A stretch of DNA of 64,000 nt from Bog-473 sp963783245 (GTDB lineage: Bacteria; Actinomycetota; Acidimicrobiia; Acidimicrobiales; RAAP-2). Every line of letters begins with the position of its first letter. Within the stretch, counting starts at the first letter, position 1. The notes beneath the pieces are model-generated. The model was not told the origin of the DNA, searched no databases, and was given only the letters and a program-made list of their open reading frames with translations. The position numbers were made by a program, and so were the translations under genes. Location of the stretch: positions 1,178,001 through 1,242,000 of the forward strand of contig CAWAMS010000002.1 of assembly GCA_963783245.1 (NCBI GenBank). Reading direction: 5' to 3'. Of this stretch, positions 34,484 through 42,591 are shown one piece after another.

Positions 34484-35590
34484 ATGACGACCGTTCCGTC
34501 CCAAGGTAACTACCTGGCCGTCATAAAGGTGGTCGGGGTCGGCGGCGGCGGCGTCAACGCCGTCAACCGCATGATCGACTCGGGTCTCCGCAACGTGGAG
34601 TTCATCGCGGCCAACACGGACGCCCAGGCGCTCCTCATGAGCGACGCCGATCTGAAGCTCGACATCGGCCGTCAGCTCACGCGGGGCCTGGGAGCGGGCA
34701 GTGACCCTGAAATAGGTCGTCAGGCAGCTGAGGAGCACCGGGCCGACATAGAAGAGGCGCTCCAGGGGGCCGACATGGTCTTCATCACCGCCGGCATGGG
34801 CGGCGGCACCGGCACGGGTGCGGCACCGGTGGTGGCCGAGGTGGCCAAGAGCCTGGGCGCCCTGACGATCGGCGTCGTGACGCGACCCTTCACCTTCGAG
34901 GGTCGGCGCCGGGCCATGCAGGCCGAAAAGGGCATCCAGATCCTCAAGGAGAAGGTGGACACGCTCATCGTCATACCCAATGACCGCCTCCTGACCGTAT
35001 CCAACGACAAGACGAGCATGGTCAACGCCTTCAAAATGGCCGACGAGGTTCTCCTCCAGGGCGTCCGTGGCATCACCGACCTGATCACGGTCCCAGGGCT
35101 CATCAACACCGACTTCGCCGATGTGAAGATGGTGATGACGAATGCCGGGACGGCGATCATGGGCATCGGGGCCTCCATCGGCGAGGGCCGTGCGGCCAAT
35201 GCCGCCCGGGCGGCGATCACGAGCCCCCTCCTCGAGGCATCGATCGAAGGGGCGCGGGGGATCCTGCTCAACATCGCCGGCGGGTCCGACCTCGGTCTGT
35301 TCGAGGTGAACGAAGCGGCGGAGATCATCCACGGCGTGGCGCATCCGGACGCCAACATCATCTTCGGCGCAGTGATCGACGACAACATGGGTGACGAGGT
35401 CCGGGTCACTGTCATTGCGGCCGGATTCGAGCGGTGGGAGGAGGGTGGGCGTCCCGCGACCACAGATCGGGCCCCTTCACTCTTCCCCGGCTCAGCCGAT
35501 ACCGTGGACATCTTCGCCGAGACCTCCGGCAAAGAAGACGAGTTCGACTTGGGTGACGACGATTTCGACGTGCCCTCCTTCCTTCGGTAA
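34484..35590 (+). CDS. ftsZ: FtsZ, tubulin-like cell-division GTPase
   Basis: Polymerises into the Z-ring. Tubulin signature GGGTGTGAAP at about residues 106-115, VVGVGGGGVNAVNRMI at the N-terminus, VIPNDRLL, the T7 synergy loop with NTDFADVKMVMTNAG, and the C-terminal peptide DDDFDVPSFLR, which binds SepF/FtsW. 368 residues with a short linker. GAGGGAG lies just upstream of the ATG. The 3' end overlaps yggS by 38 nt. Confidence 0.98.
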   Translation: MTTVPSQGNYLAVIKVVGVGGGGVNAVNRMIDSGLRNVEFIAANTDAQALLMSDADLKLDIGRQLTRGLGAGSDPEIGRQAAEEHRADIEEALQGADMVFITAGMGGGTGTGAAPVVAEVAKSLGALTIGVVTRPFTFEGRRRAMQAEKGIQILKEKVDTLIVIPNDRLLTVSNDKTSMVNAFKMADEVLLQGVRGITDLITVPGLINTDFADVKMVMTNAGTAIMGIGASIGEGRAANAARAAITSPLLEASIEGARGILLNIAGGSDLGLFEVNEAAEIIHGVAHPDANIIFGAVIDDNMGDEVRVTVIAAGFERWEEGGRPATTDRAPSLFPGSADTVDIFAETSGKEDEFDLGDDDFDVPSFLR

Positions 35591-36251
35591 CGACGAAATC
35601 GCGGCTCGCCTGGCGGCTGTGGTCGTGCGGATCGAGCGCGCGGGCGGTGACCCGACCCAGGTGCGGGTGATCGCGGTGACCAAGGGGTTCGGGCCAGCGG
35701 CCGTCGACGCGGCCCGTGCGGCCGGATTGACCGATGTGGGGGAGAACTACGCCGCTGAACTGGAGGCCAAGGCCCCCGGGCCACCAGGGACCAATTGGCA
35801 CTTTCTGGGCACGATCCAGCGCAACAAGGTGCGGTCGCTGGCACCATTGGTCGCCATGTGGCAGGGCGTCGCCCGTCTCGTCGAGGGAGAGCGCATCGCG
35901 CAGTACGCACCAGGGGCCCGGGTCCTGATCCAGGTCGACACAAGCGGGGGCCTCCCGGGCCGCAACGGCTGCCCCCCGGCTGACGTCGAAGCGCTCGCGG
36001 CGTCGCTCTCGACGCTCGACCTCCACCTTGGCGGCCTCATGACCGTCGCCCCCCCTGATGAGGCGGCCGCCACTGCGGCCTTCCGATCGGTGGGGCGCCT
36101 GGCGGACGCCCTCGGCCTCAAAGAGCGGTCAATGGGGATGAGCTCGGATCTCGAAGCGGCGGTTGCCGCGGGGTCCACCATGGTGCGTATCGGCCGCGCC
36201 TTGTTCGGAGACCGACCACCCAAGGACCCGCAGTTGTCCCTCCCACGCTGA
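35553..36251 (+). CDS. YggS/PLPBP family pyridoxal-phosphate homeostasis protein
   Basis: Small single-domain fold-type III PLP-binding protein. The product shows RVIAVTKGFGPAAVDAARAAGL (PLP lysine in TK), VGENYAAEL, WHFLGTIQRNK, RVLIQVDTSG, GLMTVAPP, MGMSSDLEAAVAAGSTMVRIGRALFG. The GTG at 35553 lies inside ftsZ and is the only in-frame start giving a full N-terminus. In related clusters a pgeF (laccase-like) gene sits between ftsZ and this gene; it is absent here. Confidence 0.9.
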   Translation: MTTISTCPPSFGNDEIAARLAAVVVRIERAGGDPTQVRVIAVTKGFGPAAVDAARAAGLTDVGENYAAELEAKAPGPPGTNWHFLGTIQRNKVRSLAPLVAMWQGVARLVEGERIAQYAPGARVLIQVDTSGGLPGRNGCPPADVEALAASLSTLDLHLGGLMTVAPPDEAAATAAFRSVGRLADALGLKERSMGMSSDLEAAVAAGSTMVRIGRALFGDRPPKDPQLSLPR

Positions 36252-36288
36252 TCACCAGGCACTACGCTGTGCCGGAACAGGAGAAGGT

Positions 36289-36861
36289 ATGGCACCCTCG
36301 TTCATGAAGAAAACAATGGTCTACCTCGGACTCGTTGACGACGAGTACGACGAGTACGACGATCTGGAGGACCGCGCCCCGCGTGCGTTCACCGCGACCC
36401 CGCGTAGCGACCCCCGGCCGCAGGAGCAGGAGCCGCCCGAGGAGTACGGCGGGGGGATGAACCGTATCCGCCCGATGATCCCGCGGGAATCGGCGGTTCC
36501 CAGCCCCACCCGGGTACAGCCCAGTCCCGTCCCCCGTCCTTCCGGCGTCCGCCCCGTTCCGATGGACACGGCGATCGGCGGCGCGGCGGCCCGTGTCCAC
36601 ATCGTCGCCCCCGCCCGTTTCGGGGATGCCAAGGAGATCGCTGACCGGCTCAAGGACAATCGCCCCGTCATTGTCAACCTGCAGATGGCCGACCGTGACC
36701 TCCAGCGGCGGATGATCGACTTCTGTAGTGGCGTGACCTATGCCCTGAGCGGCGAGATGGAGAAGGTGGCCGATCAGGTCTTTCTCCTCGCTCCGACGAA
36801 TGTGAAGGTTTCCGAAGAAGAGCGTCAACGCCTGGTAGAGCGCGGCTTTGGGAGGGACTGA
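36289..36861 (+). CDS. sepF: SepF, FtsZ membrane anchor
   Basis: 190-residue protein that tethers FtsZ to the membrane in actinobacteria lacking FtsA. An N-terminal amphipathic segment (APSFMKKTMVYLGLVDD) and an acidic/Pro-rich linker precede the SepF core: VHIVAPARFGDAKEIADRLKDNRPVIVNLQMADRDLQRRMIDFCSG, YALSGEMEKVADQVFLLAP. The ATG at 36289 has GGAG about 6 nt upstream; an internal ATG at 36304 is also possible. Confidence 0.94.
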   Translation: MAPSFMKKTMVYLGLVDDEYDEYDDLEDRAPRAFTATPRSDPRPQEQEPPEEYGGGMNRIRPMIPRESAVPSPTRVQPSPVPRPSGVRPVPMDTAIGGAAARVHIVAPARFGDAKEIADRLKDNRPVIVNLQMADRDLQRRMIDFCSGVTYALSGEMEKVADQVFLLAPTNVKVSEEERQRLVERGFGRD

Positions 36862-36867
36862 ACAGGC

Positions 36868-36873
36868 TATTCT
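36868..36873 (+). promoter_or_regulatory. -10-like element before yggT
   Basis: TATTCT ends 9 nt before the GTG of yggT in the 21-nt sepF-yggT gap. No Shine-Dalgarno is present, so a separate leaderless transcript is possible in addition to read-through. Confidence 0.4.
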
Positions 36874-36882
36874 CAGGATGCC

Positions 36883-37140
36883 GTGAATGTCTTCCGTCTA
36901 GCTGGGATTGCCGTCGAGCTGTACATATGGTTCATCATGCTGCCGACGGCGCTGCTGAGTTGGTTCCGGGTGCAGCCGGGAACGACGTTGGCCCGGGTCC
37001 AGCTGTTCCTCTACAAGGCGACCGAACCGGTCCTGCGTCCCGTCCGGCGAGTGATCCGGCCCATCGGCGGCATCGATATTTCCTTCATCGTGGTGTTTCT
37101 CGTGCTCAACTACGTGGTGGTACGGGTTCTCTTCTCGTAG
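36883..37140 (+). CDS. YggT family small membrane protein
   Basis: 85 residues with two hydrophobic helices separated by the conserved basic loop YKATEPVLRPVRRVIRPIGGIDISF, diagnostic of YggT (CCB3-like) proteins. It sits between sepF and divIVA, the standard gram-positive order; the family is implicated in membrane/division functions but its biochemical role is unknown. Confidence 0.88.
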   Translation: MNVFRLAGIAVELYIWFIMLPTALLSWFRVQPGTTLARVQLFLYKATEPVLRPVRRVIRPIGGIDISFIVVFLVLNYVVVRVLFS

Positions 37141-37187
37141 ACCCCTTCGGCGCGGGAAAAAGGGTGGGTAGGCCCCGCTCCCATGGG

Positions 37188-37193
37188 TAGACT
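37188..37193 (+). promoter_or_regulatory. -10 element of a probable leaderless divIVA promoter
   Basis: TAGACT ends 8 nt before the divIVA ATG, with no Shine-Dalgarno between. The same hexamer with a 6-nt gap precedes the gene at 48877. Confidence 0.5.
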
Positions 37194-37201
37194 CGCACCC
37201 C

Positions 37202-38041
37202 ATGGACAGTGCGCCGACTTCCTCATCCATTCTCGACACGCTCCGCACGGTTGAGTTCCGCCTCGGGCTCAAGGGCTACAACGTCGACGAGGTCGACGAG
37301 TACCTCGACCGTGCCGCTCAGGAGGCGGAGGCTCTTCAGGAGACCAACCGTCAGCTGAACGAGCGCCTCCGGCAGGCAGGCGACCGAATCGTGCAACTCG
37401 AGAAGGATGTCCGGGACGCCGCCGCGGTCCCGCGCGAGCCGGCCATCGCCCCGGCGCCGGCCCCCGTCGCTCCTGCCCCCGTCGCTCCGGTGCCCGTCGC
37501 GGCCGCAGCTGCGGTCGCGGCGGCGGACCTTCCACCATCGGACGAGACGCTGCAGCGGACGCTCGTTCTGGCCCAGAAGTTCGTGGATCAGATCAAGCGC
37601 GAAAGCGAAGCAGAGGCGGCGGCGACCGTCGCGCAGGCAGAGGAGAGGGCGCGGGCAACGATCGCCGCGTCAGAGGCGGCGGCCCTCACGTTGCAGGCAG
37701 AGTCCCAACGGCAGGTCCGCGACGAAGTGGCACGGCTGGAGGCGACCCGGACGGAATTGGCCACCGACGTCGAGAGCATGGCGCGCCACCTCGAATCGGA
37801 AAGGAACCGGCTCCGCGATGCGCTCACAGAGATCCTCAACTGGGTCGATGAGAACGTACAGCCCGCCAACGCCCTCATGGGTGTGCGTCCCACGTCCAGT
37901 TCGTCCCCGAAGCCGGCCGCGATCAGCGGCTCCCCCAGCGATGCTCCGGCGAACGGAGGCATCGACGGGGGCGAGCAGCCGACGCTGAGTCTCGAATCTG
38001 TCACTGACGCGACCGAGAGCGGAGTGCCCTTCACCGCTTGA
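37202..38041 (+). CDS. divIVA: DivIVA/Wag31-like polar growth protein
   Basis: 279-residue coiled-coil protein that marks cell poles and septa. The N-terminal lipid-binding domain reads LRTVEFRLGLKGYNVDEVDEYLDRAAQEAEAL; two coiled-coil blocks (residues 30-75 and about 120-215) flank a Pro/Ala/Val linker. C-terminal tail is Ser/Thr/Glu-rich. The first-domain pattern 'F....GY...EVD.FLD' is diagnostic. Confidence 0.92.
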   Translation: MDSAPTSSSILDTLRTVEFRLGLKGYNVDEVDEYLDRAAQEAEALQETNRQLNERLRQAGDRIVQLEKDVRDAAAVPREPAIAPAPAPVAPAPVAPVPVAAAAAVAAADLPPSDETLQRTLVLAQKFVDQIKRESEAEAAATVAQAEERARATIAASEAAALTLQAESQRQVRDEVARLEATRTELATDVESMARHLESERNRLRDALTEILNWVDENVQPANALMGVRPTSSSSPKPAAISGSPSDAPANGGIDGGEQPTLSLESVTDATESGVPFTA

Positions 38042-38152
38042 TCGGACGGGGTCGTATTGCCCCCTGGTCCGCTGTCCGCTATGGTCACCCGCTCCCTCGA
38101 CGCGATTGCCGTCAGGGAACCGGCCAGTTGAATGGCCGCGAAGGAGGACAAG

Positions 38153-38998
38153 ATGAGCCCAGCGAGCAAGGCCACCGCTGCAAAGAAGGTGCCTGCATCG
38201 CGCCCGCCGGCAGCGAAGAAGGCCGTGCCGACGAAGAAGAGTGCGCCTGCAAAGGCTGCAGCGGCGGGTAAAACGGTCACCCCGACAAAAGAAGCTCCGC
38301 CGACAAAGAAAGCTGTGCCGACAAAGAATGCTCAGGCTGCGAAGAAACCCGCCCCAACCGCAAAGAGTGGCGGGTCAGTGAACAAAGAGACAACGCTGAC
38401 GAAGAAGGCTGCTCCCGCGGCCAAGAAAGCCGCCGGGCCGGCAAAGAAGCCAGCATCGACCGCAAAAGCCACGGCCACGGCCTCGGCCGTGGCGACGGCG
38501 ACGGCGACGGCGGCAGAGACCGACACGCCGCAGATCGACGTGGTAGCGCCCCCGCCCGTCCGCACCACCTTCACGCCGAAGCCGAAGCCTCCGGCCCCGG
38601 TTCGGCCCAAGACGGGCCCCTATGCCAAGGATCTCAAGTTCTTGGAGGAGATCACCGAACTGCTGGCCGAGGAGCGGGCGATCTATCAAGAGCAGGCCAC
38701 GTCCCTCCGGGCCGAGGCGGACTCGCTCGCACTGGAGCGGGAGCCTGGCGACGTGCAATTCGACGAGGAATCGGGGGAGGGTGGCACGGTGACGGTGGAC
38801 CGGGAAAGGAATTTGGCCCTCTCCGGACAAGCCGCCCTCGCCGTCGAGGAGATCGACTACGCCAGCGTACGGGTGGAGGACAAGACCTACGGCTACTGCG
38901 AGCGATGCTTTCAGCCGATCCCCAAGCCCCGCCTGCGTGCCCTCCCGTACGCCCGGCTCTGCGTGGCCTGCAAGAGCGGGGGGCTGTCGCGCCGCTGA
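38153..38998 (+). CDS. TraR/DksA-type zinc-finger protein with histone H1-like Lys/Ala-rich N-terminus
   Basis: The ATG at 38153 is chosen because AAGGAGG lies 5 nt upstream; an earlier in-frame ATG at 38132 lacks one. The first 110 of 281 residues are Lys/Ala/Pro/Thr repeats (AAKK, PTKK, PAKK) resembling histone H1 tails. The C-terminal half is DksA-like: a helical FLEEITELLAEERAIYQEQATSLRAEAD segment, then AVEEIDYASVRVEDKTYGYCERCFQPIPKPRLRALPYARLCVACK with the C..C-(17)-C..C zinc finger. A nucleoid- or RNA-polymerase-associated regulator is likely. It is placed between divIVA and lspA, as in many actinobacteria. Confidence 0.85.
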   Translation: MSPASKATAAKKVPASRPPAAKKAVPTKKSAPAKAAAAGKTVTPTKEAPPTKKAVPTKNAQAAKKPAPTAKSGGSVNKETTLTKKAAPAAKKAAGPAKKPASTAKATATASAVATATATAAETDTPQIDVVAPPPVRTTFTPKPKPPAPVRPKTGPYAKDLKFLEEITELLAEERAIYQEQATSLRAEADSLALEREPGDVQFDEESGEGGTVTVDRERNLALSGQAALAVEEIDYASVRVEDKTYGYCERCFQPIPKPRLRALPYARLCVACKSGGLSRR

Positions 38999-39027
38999 AC
39001 CCGGGCGGCACTGCCCGGGCGCGGGTT

Positions 39028-39477
39028 GTGGCGTTCACCGTGGCCGCGGCCGTCGTTGTGGCCGACCGTGTGACCACGGCGGTGGCCGAAGACCATATCC
39101 ACGAAGCGGTTCATGTCTGGGGGCCCTTCGGCCTGGCTTTGCAGTTCAATTCCGGCCTCGCCTTCAGCCTCTTCACCGGCCGATCAACCTTGGTGACAGT
39201 GCTCCTCGGGATCGGCGTGGTCGTCCTGGTCATCCTGGTGGCGCGTGTCCGCACCATGCCCCAGGCCATCGGTGGGGGCCTCGTCCTCGGCGGCGGTATC
39301 GGGAACCTCAGTGAGCGGATCGTTGGCGTCCATCACGGCCTGGTAGCCGATTTCATCACGCTCAGCCACTGGCCGACCTTCAATGTCGCTGACGCTGCCA
39401 TCACCGTAGGAGTGATCGTTGTCGCCGCCTCCATCCTCTTCGGCCGTCCGGCCGGGACACACGGTGCAGCCGGATGA
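39028..39477 (+). CDS. lspA: LspA, lipoprotein signal peptidase
   Basis: Aspartic protease that cleaves prolipoproteins in the membrane. The GTG at 39028 gives 149 residues with four helices. Catalytic Asp residues lie in VADFITLSHWPTFNVADAAITVGV; QFNSGLAFSLF is the conserved NxGxAFS motif; VLGGGIGNLSERIV corresponds to the GGALGN..DR motif with Glu-Arg replacing Asp-Arg. The 3' end lies in a 26-bp tandem repeat that extends into rluD. Confidence 0.9.
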   Translation: MAFTVAAAVVVADRVTTAVAEDHIHEAVHVWGPFGLALQFNSGLAFSLFTGRSTLVTVLLGIGVVVLVILVARVRTMPQAIGGGLVLGGGIGNLSERIVGVHHGLVADFITLSHWPTFNVADAAITVGVIVVAASILFGRPAGTHGAAG

Positions 39478-39534
39478 GCGGGACACACGGTACGGCGAGA
39501 TGAGCGGGGCACACGGTGCAGCCGGATGAGCGGG
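39454..39534. repeat. 26-bp tandem repeat (three copies) joining lspA and rluD
   Basis: Three copies with exact 26-bp period start at 39454, 39480 and 39506. Copies 1 and 3 are nearly identical (ACACGGTGCAGCCGGATGAG core); copy 2 differs at a few bases. Copy 1 contains the lspA stop; copy 3 contains the first rluD start candidate. Confidence 0.85.
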
Positions 39535-40520
39535 ACGCAGTGACGGACGCGGACGGGGTTCTCGTCGTCGAAGTCCCGGCGCTCCTCGCTGGCGTGCGCA
39601 TCGATCGCGCGGTGGCCATGCTTGCGAATGTGTCCCGGGCTGTCGCCACGGGGCTCGTCGTCTCCGGCCGTGTGCTCGTTGATGACGTCCCCGCGACGAT
39701 CGGGCGCAACACGCTCAAGGAGGGCTCAATTCTCACGATTGGGCTGCCCGAAGCGGGGGGGAGTGATGTCGAAGCGGAGGCCGGCGTGCAGTTCCGGGTG
39801 GTCTACGCAGATACCGAAGTGGCAGTGGTGGACAAGCCGGCTGGTCTGGTGGTGCATCCTGGGGCCGGCCACCAACAGGGGACCCTTGTCGGCGGGCTGC
39901 TGGCGCGGTTTCCGGACCTGGCCGAGCTTGTGGCTACGGGCGTCTGCCCCGGTGACCGCCCGGGCATCGTGCACCGTCTCGACAAGGGAACGTCGGGGCT
40001 GCTCGCGGTGGCCCGCACGGAGCCGGCCTACCGTGCCCTGGTGGAGCAGCTCTCCGATCGCAGCATGGAGCGTCGCTACCTGGCCCTCGTCGAAGGGCAG
40101 GTCGCCGATGACCGTGGCGAGATCGATGCTCCCATCGGTCGATCGACCCGTACGCCGACGAAGATGGCCGTCTCAGCCAGCGGACGGTCGGCTCGCACTG
40201 GCTTCACCGTGCTGGAGCGGCGGACGTCGCCACGCCCGACGACGTTGGTGGAACTGAGCCTCCAAAGTGGTCGGACTCATCAAATCCGAGTCCACATGGC
40301 CGCTATCGGCCACCCCGTCGTTGGTGATGCGCGTTACGGCACCGCGGAGAAGGGTCTCGGGTCCGGGCGGTTCTTCCTCCATGCGTTCAGGCTGGCGTTC
40401 ACACACCCGGGAAGCGGCGAGCGCAAAGAGTTCTTTGCGCCGCTTCCCGACGATCTGAGGACCTTCCTAGGCGGCTTCGTGGACGCCGAGGACGTCAGCG
40501 TCGAACGACAAGGCCGCTAG
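39516..40520 (+). CDS. RluD-family 23S rRNA pseudouridine synthase
   Basis: 334 residues: N-terminal S4-like domain (LLAGVRIDRAVAMLANVSRAVATGLVVSGRVLVDD) and a catalytic domain with VVDKPAGLVVHPGAGHQQGTLV, the active-site GIVHRLDKGTSGLLAVARTE (catalytic Asp), ERRYLALVEG and TLVELSLQSGRTHQIRVHMA. Start is GTG 39516 or GTG 39540, both near or in the tandem repeat. The last 54 nt overlap the convergent sigma-factor gene. Confidence 0.9.
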   Translation: MQPDERDAVTDADGVLVVEVPALLAGVRIDRAVAMLANVSRAVATGLVVSGRVLVDDVPATIGRNTLKEGSILTIGLPEAGGSDVEAEAGVQFRVVYADTEVAVVDKPAGLVVHPGAGHQQGTLVGGLLARFPDLAELVATGVCPGDRPGIVHRLDKGTSGLLAVARTEPAYRALVEQLSDRSMERRYLALVEGQVADDRGEIDAPIGRSTRTPTKMAVSASGRSARTGFTVLERRTSPRPTTLVELSLQSGRTHQIRVHMAAIGHPVVGDARYGTAEKGLGSGRFFLHAFRLAFTHPGSGERKEFFAPLPDDLRTFLGGFVDAEDVSVERQGR

Positions 40521-41306
40521 AGCCTCCTCCTCGGCCCGGCGCACCCGGCGCACTCCCACACCGAGTCGCTCCGCTGTCGACTGCAGCGAGGCCGGAGAGT
40601 CTCCTCCGAAGCCGAACCGCAACCTGAGCACGTCGCGCTGCAGGTCGGGCAGCTTTTCGACGGCGTCCCTGACCCGGTCGTAGACCATCGTCTGCTCCAC
40701 GTCGGCGACGAAGTCCGATTCGTCGGGCGCCACCAGTTCGCCCAGCGTCGTGGCTGACTCCGAAGCGGCAGGCTGATCGAGCGATGCGGTGACACGGGCC
40801 ACGTCTTCGAGCGCGTAGCGCTCGTCAGCCGTCATGCCCGTCGCCTCGTCCAATTCCGCCACAGTCGGCGTGCGCCCGAGCGTCGTGGCGAGCTGGGCCT
40901 TGGTCAGCTCCAGACGCTGGATGTGCTCGCCCACCTCGAGCGGGATGCGAATGGTACGCCCATGCTGCTGGACGGCGCGCTGGAGAGCCTGTCGTATCCA
41001 CCATGTGGCGTAGGTCGAGAACCGGAAGCCGCGCTCCCAGTCGAACTTGTCCACGGCCCTCATGAGGCCGAACGAGCCTTCTTGGACCAGGTCAGCCATG
41101 TCCACGCCACGATCCTGGTAGCGCCTCGCCCAGTGCACCACCAATCGGAGGTTGGCTGCCACCATCTGTTTGCGTGCGAGCTCGTCGCCTGCGGCGACCC
41201 GCTTGGCCAATTCCACCTGCTGCTCGTGATCGGGCATGGGGAACTGGTCCAGGTCCTTCAACATCAATCCAAGGGTGTCGGATGTACTCACAGCGCTCTT
41301 CATCAA
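40467..41306 (-). CDS. Sigma-70 family RNA polymerase sigma factor (group 2-like)
   Basis: 279 residues. Region 2 is canonical (RKQMVAANLRLVVHWARRYQDRGVDMADLVQEGSFGLMRAVDKFDWERGFRFSTYATWWIRQALQRA), as are region 3 (GRTIRIPLEVGEHIQRL, LGRTPTVAELDEATGM) and the start of region 4 (EKLPDLQRDVLRLRFGFGG). Region 4.2 is divergent: SLQSTAERLGVGVRRVRRAEEEALAAL lacks the TRERIRQIE sequence of primary sigma factors, so it probably reads different -35 sequences. GGAGAG upstream of the ATG. Convergent with rluD. Confidence 0.9.
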   Translation of the reverse strand: MMKSAVSTSDTLGLMLKDLDQFPMPDHEQQVELAKRVAAGDELARKQMVAANLRLVVHWARRYQDRGVDMADLVQEGSFGLMRAVDKFDWERGFRFSTYATWWIRQALQRAVQQHGRTIRIPLEVGEHIQRLELTKAQLATTLGRTPTVAELDEATGMTADERYALEDVARVTASLDQPAASESATTLGELVAPDESDFVADVEQTMVYDRVRDAVEKLPDLQRDVLRLRFGFGGDSPASLQSTAERLGVGVRRVRRAEEEALAALSFDADVLGVHEAA

Positions 41307-41471
41307 CTTCTCTCCCGACGTTCTGCGATCTCTCTCATTCCTTCGTTACCCGGGGTTCTCTTCTCTGAATCCGAATCTGCCACTTACAACACCGGTAGGT
41401 GCTCGAGCATTCCAGGGGGGTGTATCACGCCCGAGTTGCGCATCGAACCCTCTTCTGGTGACCTACGTCGC

Positions 41472-42059
41472 ATGACCGCACGAATGGTGCTCCTCAGACA
41501 CGGCGCCACCGAATGGTCCCAGAATGGTCAACACACCGGGCGGACGGATATTCCGTTGCTCGACCTGGGGCGCGAGCAGGCGAAGGAGGCGGGCGAGCTG
41601 CTCCGCGGGATGACCTTTGTCCAGGTCATCACCAGCCCTTTGCAGCGTGCTGCCACCACCTGTGCGCTCGCCGGGTTCGAAGGGCACCCGGAGCCCGATC
41701 TGCTGGAGTGGGACTACGGCGCCTATGAAGGCCGGACCACCGCCCAGATCTGCGGCGACAGGCCGGGATGGACGTTGTGGACCGACGGCGTGATCGATGG
41801 GGAGCGGGCGGCCGACGTGGGCCGCCGGGTTGACCGCGTCATTGCGCGGGCACGGCAGCTCGACGGCGACACCCTGTGTGTGGCTCACGGACACGTCCTG
41901 CGGGTCCTGACCGCTCGTTGGTTGGGCTTGCCACCTGTGGGGGGACGGCTCTTCGCTCTGTACACCGGCACGGTGAGCATCCTTGGCTGGGATCGTGAGA
42001 ATCCCGTGGTCCTGAACTGGAACGTGGGGCCTCCAGGGGAGCCCTTACGCCAGCCCTGA
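41472..42059 (+). CDS. Histidine phosphatase (phosphoglycerate mutase-like) family protein
   Basis: 195 residues with the RHG motif MVLLRHGATEWSQNGQHTGRTDIPLLDLGREQA at the N-terminus, SPLQRAATTCALAGF, LLEWDYGAYEGRTTAQI and a second catalytic His in CVAHGHVLRVL. Resembles SixA/GpmB-type acid phosphatases acting on small phosphorylated metabolites; substrate unknown. The ATG at 41472 is the first plausible start; the open frame further upstream is antisense of the sigma-factor gene. Confidence 0.87.
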   Translation: MTARMVLLRHGATEWSQNGQHTGRTDIPLLDLGREQAKEAGELLRGMTFVQVITSPLQRAATTCALAGFEGHPEPDLLEWDYGAYEGRTTAQICGDRPGWTLWTDGVIDGERAADVGRRVDRVIARARQLDGDTLCVAHGHVLRVLTARWLGLPPVGGRLFALYTGTVSILGWDRENPVVLNWNVGPPGEPLRQP

Positions 42060-42080
42060 ACAGCGGGGGAGCGGGGAGCG

Positions 42081-42515
42081 TTACGCGGAGGCCGTGACGT
42101 TGCCCTGTGCCCGGGCCACCATGTCCGCCAAGCTGAAGGATTGAAGGTGGGTGCGGATCGTCTCGCCGACATCGGCCCAGACGGCCAGCAGGACGCACTG
42201 ACCTTCGTGGTCGCACGCCCCATCGGTGTGGGGCTCCCCGAAGTCCCCTGCGGCGATGGGGCCGTCGACGGCGGAGACGATCTGGGCCAGGCTGATGTCC
42301 TCGGGGAGGCGGGCCAGGACGTAGCCCCCACCGACCCCCCTCTTGGACCGCACGAGTCCAGCTCCCTTGAGGGCGAGGAGAATTTGTTCGAGGTAGGGCT
42401 GGGGGAGCCCCGTACGCTCCGCGATGTCGCGTACCGACGTCGGCATCTCGGCTCCGTGCAGCGCGAGCGACAGCAATGCCCGGCTGGCGTAGTCGCCGCG
42501 TGTCGAGACCCTCAC
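42081..42515 (-). CDS. Rrf2-family transcriptional regulator
   Basis: 144 residues with the Rrf2 winged helix: MRVSTRGDYASRALLSLALHG, RDIAERTGLPQPYLEQILLALKGAGLVRSKRGVGGGYVLAR, PEDISLAQIVSAVDGP. The Cys loop reads GACDHEGQCVLLAVW, giving only two of the three Cys normally used for a [Fe-S] cluster (IscR/NsrR/RsrR). The GTG at 42515 has TAGCAT 6 nt upstream and no Shine-Dalgarno, i.e. likely leaderless. Divergent from the phosphodiesterase gene. Confidence 0.88.
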   Translation of the reverse strand: MRVSTRGDYASRALLSLALHGAEMPTSVRDIAERTGLPQPYLEQILLALKGAGLVRSKRGVGGGYVLARLPEDISLAQIVSAVDGPIAAGDFGEPHTDGACDHEGQCVLLAVWADVGETIRTHLQSFSLADMVARAQGNVTASA

Positions 42516-42521
42516 ACTCTG

Positions 42522-42585
42522 ATGCTACCGGCCCGACATGGTAGAGCGTGTGGTTTTGGGCGTGTGACGGTTCGGGTCCTAGTGT
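42522..42585. promoter_or_regulatory. Divergent leaderless promoters for the Rrf2 regulator and phosphodiesterase genes
   Basis: Leftward: TAGCAT (42527-42522) ends 6 nt before the GTG of the Rrf2 gene. Rightward: TTGGGC (42556-42561), an 18-nt spacer and TAGTGT (42580-42585) end 6 nt before the GTG at 42592. The regulator could act on both through the 50 nt between them. Confidence 0.5.
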
Positions 42586-42591
42586 GACGCT

